A stretch of 64,000 bases of DNA from Streptomyces sp. NRRL B-3428. Lineage in GTDB: Bacteria; Actinomycetota; Actinomycetes; Streptomycetales; Streptomycetaceae. Of the stretch, positions 58,958 through 64,000 are shown piece after piece. The stretch covers positions 1-64,000 of the forward strand of contig JOGW01000009.1 in assembly GCA_000721375.1 (NCBI GenBank), in the 5' to 3' direction. Within the stretch, counting starts at the first letter, position 1. Each line of letters begins with the position of its first letter. A program made the translations under genes and the position numbers. The notes under the pieces were generated by a model. That model was given only the letters and a program-made list of their open reading frames with translations, was not told the origin of the DNA and ran no database searches.

Positions 58958-61042
58958 GTGCCCGTGCACGACGACTCGCACGCCCGCGAGGACAACGATC
59001 CCCTTGCCCGCGAGCGAGCCCACCTCACCTCGTCCCGCGCCGCCCTGCGTGCGATGCGCGAGGACGCCGAGGGACTCGACATCCGTGATGTCACCGCGAA
59101 CTGGGTGAACGCGGCCGTCCTGCAGCACCAGATCGACGAACGCATCAAGGCGCTCGCCGACCTCGCCCACACCCCGCTCTTCTTCGGCCGCCTCACCTAT
59201 CTGCACACGGTCGGCGCCGAGGAGGCGGAGGGTGCGGCGGGCGACCAGTTCTACATCGGCCGCCGGCACGTCCACGACGGCGACGGCGACCCGATGGTCA
59301 TCGACTGGCGCGCCCCCGTCTCGCAGCCCTTCTACCAGGCCTCCAAGCAGAAGCCGATGGATGTCGCGCTGCGCAGGCGGTTCGGTTACACGGGCGGCGA
59401 GATCACCGCGTACGAGGACGAACGCCTCTCCGACCCCGACGAGGCGACGCAGACCAGCAAGCTGCTGCAGCAGGAGATCGAGCGTCCGCGCGTCGGCCCG
59501 ATGCGCGACATCGTGGCGACGATCCAGCCCGAGCAGGACGAGATCGTACGCAGCGGGCTCGGCGGGACCGTCTGTGTGCAGGGAGGCCCGGGTACGGGCA
59601 AGACGGCCGTCGGTCTGCACCGTGTCGCGTATCTGCTCTACGCCCACCGCGAGCGGCTCGCCCGCACCGGCACGCTGGTCATCGGGCCGAACAAGTCCTT
59701 CCTGCACTACATCGAGCAAGTGCTGCCCGCGCTCGGTGAGTTGGAGGTGCAGCAGGCGACCGTCGACGATCTGGTCGCGCATGTGGAGGTGCGCGGCACG
59801 GATGAGGCCGGGGCGGCCATCGTCAAGGGTGACGCGAGGATGGCGGAGGTGCTGCGGCGCGCGGTCCGCTCCCACGTCACGCCACCCACCGAGGGGCTCG
59901 TGGTGGTGCGGGGCTCGCGGCGCTGGCGCGTGCCCTCGTACGAACTGGAGGAGATCGTCCAGGAGTTGCTCGACCGCGACATCCGCTACGGCGCGGCGCG
60001 CGAGGCGCTCCCGCAGCGGATCGCGCACGCCGTGCTCGTACGGATGGAGCAGGCCGGTGAGGCACCGGACGACCGGGTGCAGGACGCGGTCGCGCGCAAT
60101 ACGGCGGTGAAGTCCGCCGTCAAGGAGATCTGGCCGCCCGTCGACCCCGCGAAGCTGGTCCTGCGGCTGCTGTCGGATGCGGACTTCCTTGCCCGGCATT
60201 CCGAGGGGCTGCTGAGCGAGGAGGAGCGGAAGGCGATCCTTTGGGTCAAGCCCGCGCGCTCGGTGAAGAGCGCCAAGTGGTCGGCGGCGGATGCGGTGTT
60301 GATCGACGAGACCACGGACCTGGTGACGCGCACGCACTCACTCGGCCATGTCGTCCTCGACGAGGCCCAGGACCTGTCCCCGATGCAGTACCGCGCGGTG
60401 GGCCGGCGCTGCACCACCGGCTCGGCCACCGTGCTCGGTGACCTGGCGCAGGGCACCACGCCGTGGGCCACGCGGAGTTGGGACGAGGCGCTGGAGCATC
60501 TGGGCAAGCAGGAGGCGGTGATCGAGGAGCTGACGGCCGGTTTCCGTGTGCCGCGCGAGGTCATCGCGTATGCGTCACGCCTGCTGCCCTCGATCGCGCC
60601 CGGGCTCGCGGAGGTCTCGTCGGTACGGGAGTCGCCCGGCTCCTTGGCCGTACGGTCGTCGGCCCCGGCCTCGCTCGATGCCGATGTGGTGGCGGCGTGT
60701 GCTCAGTCGCTGGAGCACGAGGGGTCGATCGGTCTGATCGCCGCCGACGCGCGGATTCCCGCGCTGGCGGCGGCACTTGAGGAGGCAGGGCTCGGATACC
60801 TCGACCCCGGCGAGGAGACCACGCCCGACACCCGCCTGACGCTGGTGCCCGCTTCGCTGGCGAAGGGTCTGGAGTACGACTACGTGGTGCTCGACGAGCC
60901 GTCGGCGGTGGTGGACGGGGAGCCCGACCAGCGGACGGGGCTGCGACGGCTGTATGTGGCGCTCACCCGTGCGGTGTCGGGGTTGATCGTGGTGCACGGG
61001 GCGCCGTTGCCGCCGGAGCTGGCTTCGCCCGTCGGGGTCTGA
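58958..61042 (+). CDS. HelD/HelR-like UvrD-superfamily helicase
   Basis: A 694-residue SF1 ATPase of the HelD class. An N-terminal coiled coil (about 20-75, ERAHLTSSRAALRAMREDAEGL) is followed by IDWRAPVSQPFYQA, a HelD hallmark. Walker A is QGGPGTGKTAVGLHR, motif II is VVLDEAQDLSPMQ, and the C-terminal motifs are VLGDLAQGTTPWA, LTAGFRVP, ASLAKGLEYDYVVLDE and LYVALTRAV. HelD proteins pull stalled RNA polymerase off DNA; one class confers rifamycin tolerance. GTG 58958 has GGAGG 8 nt upstream. The upstream open frame is leader. Confidence 0.93.
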   Translation: MPVHDDSHAREDNDPLARERAHLTSSRAALRAMREDAEGLDIRDVTANWVNAAVLQHQIDERIKALADLAHTPLFFGRLTYLHTVGAEEAEGAAGDQFYIGRRHVHDGDGDPMVIDWRAPVSQPFYQASKQKPMDVALRRRFGYTGGEITAYEDERLSDPDEATQTSKLLQQEIERPRVGPMRDIVATIQPEQDEIVRSGLGGTVCVQGGPGTGKTAVGLHRVAYLLYAHRERLARTGTLVIGPNKSFLHYIEQVLPALGELEVQQATVDDLVAHVEVRGTDEAGAAIVKGDARMAEVLRRAVRSHVTPPTEGLVVVRGSRRWRVPSYELEEIVQELLDRDIRYGAAREALPQRIAHAVLVRMEQAGEAPDDRVQDAVARNTAVKSAVKEIWPPVDPAKLVLRLLSDADFLARHSEGLLSEEERKAILWVKPARSVKSAKWSAADAVLIDETTDLVTRTHSLGHVVLDEAQDLSPMQYRAVGRRCTTGSATVLGDLAQGTTPWATRSWDEALEHLGKQEAVIEELTAGFRVPREVIAYASRLLPSIAPGLAEVSSVRESPGSLAVRSSAPASLDADVVAACAQSLEHEGSIGLIAADARIPALAAALEEAGLGYLDPGEETTPDTRLTLVPASLAKGLEYDYVVLDEPSAVVDGEPDQRTGLRRLYVALTRAVSGLIVVHGAPLPPELASPVGV

Positions 61043-61081
61043 GTCGCGTCCTGGGCGTGGGCGGTCGCCTGCGGGGCTGAG

Positions 61082-62164
61082 TTACTCCCGCTCCCGCTGC
61101 GATCGCCACACCAGGAACAACGCGGAGGCGACCGCCGCGCCGCGCACCACCCAGGGCCCTGTCTCGCGTACCGCCTGGCCCATCGCCTCATCCGCTATCG
61201 GCTGACCCCACCGTCCCTCGACCCGTCCCCACAGCCACACCATTCCGGAGGCCACGGCGAGACCCGGGACCCAGATGACCGCGAGCTTGGCCTCGTTGGG
61301 GGTGAGGCGGCGTGAGAGGTAGGCGATGCCCCAGCCGGCCACCAGCGGGAACACACTGCCCAGCACCGCACCCGCCACGAGCAGCGCGGCGGCGATCAGG
61401 AGCAGCGGATTGCTGAAGCTCACCGAGCGTTCGACAGGCGTGCGGTGCAGCCGTGGGAAGCGGCGACGGGGGAGCTCCTCGTCGGCTTCCTCGGCCTCCT
61501 CCTCGGCGGCCTCGACGGGCGGCTTCGCCGGCTCCCTCGCCGGCGGCGGCTTCAGTATTTCCGGGATCTCGATCCCGCCCACGAACCCGGGCACGCCCTC
61601 CCCGGGTCCGAACGGCGAGGCATCGAGCCGCCACCAGTCCGGCTCCGACCCGCTCGGTCCGAGTTCGTCCTCGCCGGCGAGGTGAGGAGGGGAGGCCGCG
61701 GTCGAACGCGGCGGCGGGGCGGCCTCGTCGGAGGATCTGCGCGGGCGGGGGAGTGTGCGGCGCAGGCCGGCACGTCGTCCCGTACCGGAATCGTCGGATG
61801 CCCCGCCGGCCGGGGAAGCGCCACCGGAGCCGCGCACGGAAGCGGACCCGCGGCCCCCGGTGCGCCCTCCGAACCGCCGCACCCCACCCCGCTGAACCGG
61901 CACCTCGGCCTCGGGCGGCAGCTCGAGCGCCCCGCCGTGCGCCGCCTTCTCCACCAGGTCCTCGGGCTCGCCGAGGCGCGCGAGGAGGCGCCGAACCGAT
62001 GCGGGGCTCTCCCCGCCGACCGCCCGGCCGCGCCGCTTCTCGATCTCCGCACGCAACTCCGTGACCAGGCGCATCCGGATGTTGGAGGACAGCTGTCGCT
62101 GCTGGGCCAGGTCGCCGACCCGGCTCAGATAGTCGAAAACGAGCTGATCGCTCTCGATCGCCAC
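61082..62164 (-). CDS. HAAS-type signalling membrane protein
   Basis: A 360-residue protein. The N-terminal 70 residues (QLVFDYLSRVGDLAQQRQL, LVTELRAEIEKRR, SPASVRRLLARLGEPEDLVEKA) match the HAAS (DUF1700-like) helical domain often paired with PadR regulators. A long disordered Gly/Ser/Arg and acidic linker (about 90-245) follows, then three to four membrane helices (LLLIAAALLVAGAVLGSVFPLVAGWGIAYL onwards). GTG 62164 has AGGGGG upstream. No PadR gene is visible here. It may be a membrane sensor or partner protein. Confidence 0.78.
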   Translation of the reverse strand: MAIESDQLVFDYLSRVGDLAQQRQLSSNIRMRLVTELRAEIEKRRGRAVGGESPASVRRLLARLGEPEDLVEKAAHGGALELPPEAEVPVQRGGVRRFGGRTGGRGSASVRGSGGASPAGGASDDSGTGRRAGLRRTLPRPRRSSDEAAPPPRSTAASPPHLAGEDELGPSGSEPDWWRLDASPFGPGEGVPGFVGGIEIPEILKPPPAREPAKPPVEAAEEEAEEADEELPRRRFPRLHRTPVERSVSFSNPLLLIAAALLVAGAVLGSVFPLVAGWGIAYLSRRLTPNEAKLAVIWVPGLAVASGMVWLWGRVEGRWGQPIADEAMGQAVRETGPWVVRGAAVASALFLVWRSQRERE

Positions 62165-62298
62165 CGGACCCCCTGCTGCCGCGCCGCCACTCGCGGAACC
62201 GGAAGCGCGCCACGCCGCCAAGTCCCTTCCGGATCCGCCCTCTTACGACAACCCGGCGCTCCGACGGTACCGCGCACATCACCACCCTGTCGGTCTTA

Positions 62299-62511
62299 GG
62301 GGCCTGTCTTCAGGCTCCCGCCTGCCGCGCGGCGTCTGGCACGCACGCTCGCCGCGTTGCCGAAACACCCACGTAGCTCCTTCCCCAAGCTCTCGGCTTC
62401 GCTCGAGCAGGGGAGACCCCATTCGAGGGCGTCCCGGCGCCTTGCGATCGCACGCACCAGGCGCCGCGCGGCCGCCCTTCGGGCGACGACGGGAGCCTGA
62501 AGACAGGCCCC
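62299..62511. mobile_element. MITE-like element with 22-bp perfect TIRs and TA target duplication
   Basis: The left TIR (62299-62320, GGGGCCTGTCTTCAGG...) is exactly complementary to the right TIR (62490-62511). TA dinucleotides flank both ends (62297-62298 and 62512-62513), as expected for IS630/Tc1-mariner-type insertion. The 213-bp element codes for nothing. Subterminal GCCGCGCGGC segments continue the inverted symmetry, and the middle holds copy 2 of the dispersed palindromic repeat. Confidence 0.9.
62378..62421. repeat. Dispersed palindromic repeat, copy 2 (inside MITE)
   Basis: AGCTCTCGGCTTCG followed by CTCGAGCAGGGG matches the copy at 223-266 at about 40 of 44 bases. Its position inside the MITE suggests that the dispersed copies are relics of MITE cores. 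Confidence 0.8.
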
Positions 62512-62531
62512 TACCCACTACCGTGGGACGG

Positions 62532-64000
62532 ATGAGGACCGAGAGCACGGCCGGAGCCACCCCGCGGACCCTGGCCGAAGAGCTGAGGCAGCGCGACGAC
62601 GCGTCGCTCGCCGCCCTGCTGCGGGTGCGCGTCGACCTGCTCAATCCGGTGCCGGGCGACCTGACCCAGCTCGCCACCCGGGCCGGCACGCGCGCCTCGG
62701 TGGTGCGCGCTCTGGAGCGCCTCGACACCTTCGCGCTGCAGACCGCCGAAGCACTCGCCGTCGCGCCGGATCCGGCGACGTATCAGCAGCTCAAGGACCT
62801 GCTCACGGGAGACGGCGAGCACGCCCCCGATATCGAGCACGCCCTGCCCACCGCCCTGGCCACCCTGCGCGAACAGGCCGTCGTCTGGGGCGCCGACGAC
62901 CGTCTGCGGCTCGTGCGCACCGCCCGCGAACTGCTAGCGCCCTCACCCGGCCACCCCTCGCCGACCGGTCTCGGCCCGTCCGTCGCCGAGACCACGGCGG
63001 GCATGTCGCCGGGGCGCGTGCAGCAGCTCATTGCGGCCGCCGGGCTTGTGTCCACCCACGATCCGGTGTCGGCCGTCACCGCGCTGACGGACCTCTTCCG
63101 CGACCGTACGAGGATGAGCGCGCTGCTCGACGAAGCCCCCATGGAGGCGCTCGACGTACTCGGCCGGCTGACCTGGGGGCCGCCGTACGGGCAGGTCACC
63201 GCCCAGCCCGCCGCCCATCTGCGCTGGCTGCTCGACCGCGGGCTGCTGCTGCCCACCGCGCCCGGCACCGTCGTGCTGCCCCGTGAGGTCGCGCTGCATC
63301 TGCGCGGCGGCCGCGCCCACCGCGAGCCCCGGCCGCTGCCGCCGGCGGTCGAGGCGGGGGCGACGCACAGCGGACGGGTGGTCGACGCGACCGCGGCCGG
63401 CCAGGCGTACACCGCGCTCGCCACCGTCGAGGAACTGCTCAAGGACTGGGACGAGGGCGGTCCCACCGTCCTGCGGGCCGGCGGTCTGAGCGTGCGCGAT
63501 CTCAAGCGCACCGCCGTCGCCCTCGACACTTCCGAGCCGATCGCGGCCTTCTGGATCGAACTGGCCTACGCGGCCGGTCTGGTGGCCTCCGACGGGGAGG
63601 CCGACGAGCGGTACGCGGCGACCCCCGCGTACGACGAATGGCTCGAACTGCCCGCCGCCGAGCGCTGGAGCCTGCTCGGCACGGCATGGCTGACGGCGAC
63701 CCGCACCGCGGGCGTGGTCGGCTCGCGTGACTCCAAGGACCGGGTGCTTTCCGTTCTAGGCCCGCATCTGGACCGCTCGGCCGCCCCCGAGGTGCGCCGC
63801 CAGGTCCTCAACCTGCTCGCCACGCTGCCGGAGGGCGGGGCGCCCACGGCGGCGGCCATCCTGGAACGGCTGCGCTGGCAGCGGCCCCTGCGCGGCGTGG
63901 CGGGCCAGGACGATCTGCGCTCGCGGCTGGCCCAGTGGGCGCTCACCGAGGCCGAGTTGCTGGGCGTCACCGGACGCGGGGCGCTCTCCTCGCACGGCCG
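62532..64000 (+). CDS. Helicase C-terminal-domain (XPB-associated, Rv0862c-like) protein, partial
   Basis: The first 489 codons of a large gene that runs off the window. The text (RTLAEELRQRDDASLAALLRVRVDLLNPVPGDLTQLATRAGTRASVVRALERLDTFALQ at the start, then winged-helix-like stretches) matches the helicase_C_3 family. These proteins, Rv0862c in mycobacteria, accompany bacterial XPB helicases. ATG 62532 is preceded by TACCGT (62519-62524) with a 7-nt gap, a leaderless pattern. The MITE ends only 18 bp upstream of the start, so any -35 element must lie within it. Confidence 0.88.
   Translation, partial: MRTESTAGATPRTLAEELRQRDDASLAALLRVRVDLLNPVPGDLTQLATRAGTRASVVRALERLDTFALQTAEALAVAPDPATYQQLKDLLTGDGEHAPDIEHALPTALATLREQAVVWGADDRLRLVRTARELLAPSPGHPSPTGLGPSVAETTAGMSPGRVQQLIAAAGLVSTHDPVSAVTALTDLFRDRTRMSALLDEAPMEALDVLGRLTWGPPYGQVTAQPAAHLRWLLDRGLLLPTAPGTVVLPREVALHLRGGRAHREPRPLPPAVEAGATHSGRVVDATAAGQAYTALATVEELLKDWDEGGPTVLRAGGLSVRDLKRTAVALDTSEPIAAFWIELAYAAGLVASDGEADERYAATPAYDEWLELPAAERWSLLGTAWLTATRTAGVVGSRDSKDRVLSVLGPHLDRSAAPEVRRQVLNLLATLPEGGAPTAAAILERLRWQRPLRGVAGQDDLRSRLAQWALTEAELLGVTGRGALSSHG

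Larger units (their letters stand above)
62165..62531. other. Intergenic region largely made of a MITE
   Basis: Of these 367 bp, 213 are the MITE-like element (62299-62511). The rest is the promoter side of the HAAS gene (62165-62296) and an 18-bp strip before the helicase-domain gene. Confidence 0.75.

Overview
The window is a very GC-rich piece of an actinomycete chromosome, almost certainly a Streptomyces. The evidence is strong third-position GC codon bias, many GTG starts and one TTG start, and genus-typical families: a CdgB-type GAF-PAS-GGDEF protein, a mycothiol-type DinB protein, CysO beside threonine synthase, MurPQR, and a GroEL with CIRCE. I see no phage or plasmid backbone, no CRISPR array, no tRNA or rRNA, and no long biosynthetic cluster. 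It reads as conserved chromosomal core with small accessory insertions, including one MITE-like element at the right end.

Layout. 0-6.7 kb: tail of a GlcG/HbpS heme-binding gene, an M1 lipoprotein peptidase whose signal peptide is written partly in a dispersed repeat, a MerR regulator divergent from two hydrolases, a GNAT, a Uma2 nuclease and TerD. 6.7-18 kb: amino-sugar metabolism, with nagK-nagA, a PfkB kinase, a class II aldolase, a SIS isomerase and an orphan sugar-binding lipoprotein. DasR-type dre sites lie before nagK and before the binding protein. Interspersed are a CBM35 membrane protein, cdgB, a flavin reductase and arfB. 18-27 kb: a large KAP-like membrane NTPase, then compatible-solute genes (otsB, otsA, gpgS) with a cell-wall-anchored surface protein between the last two.

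27-35 kb: a SAM-I riboswitch in front of thrC, cysO, a cold-shock gene, groEL, a SecD-head lipoprotein, an ArsB/NhaD-like transporter and an old yellow enzyme. 34.9-38.7 kb: a 1,235-residue kinase fused to an nSTAND-type tail and a WD40-like propeller, with a DosR/OsdR-like palindrome upstream. 39-42.5 kb: the MurNAc recycling set murR-murQ-murP. 42.6-48 kb: an MFS exporter, small hypotheticals, an NPP1-type (NLP) secreted protein and house-cleaning enzymes. 48-52.5 kb: copA and a His-rich exported protein sharing a CsoR-operator region, then cutC behind a third dre-like site. 53-64 kb: XPB helicase, AraC with a quinone oxidoreductase, a GT87 mannosyltransferase, a HelD-like helicase, a HAAS-type membrane protein, a MITE, and the start of a helicase C-terminal-domain gene.

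How the genes work together. The amino-sugar genes encode uptake, phosphorylation, deacetylation, isomerisation, a second phosphorylation and aldol cleavage, which could take GlcNAc- or GalNAc-type sugars to triose phosphates under GlcN6P-sensing DasR. MurPQR adds MurNAc from cell-wall turnover. The most unusual regulatory feature is the thrC leader: it can fold so that SAM would free the start codon rather than hide it. A recurrent oddity is short tandem duplication, several times exactly across a stop codon. All functional statements come from reading the sequence and from family knowledge; no database or folding computation was run.
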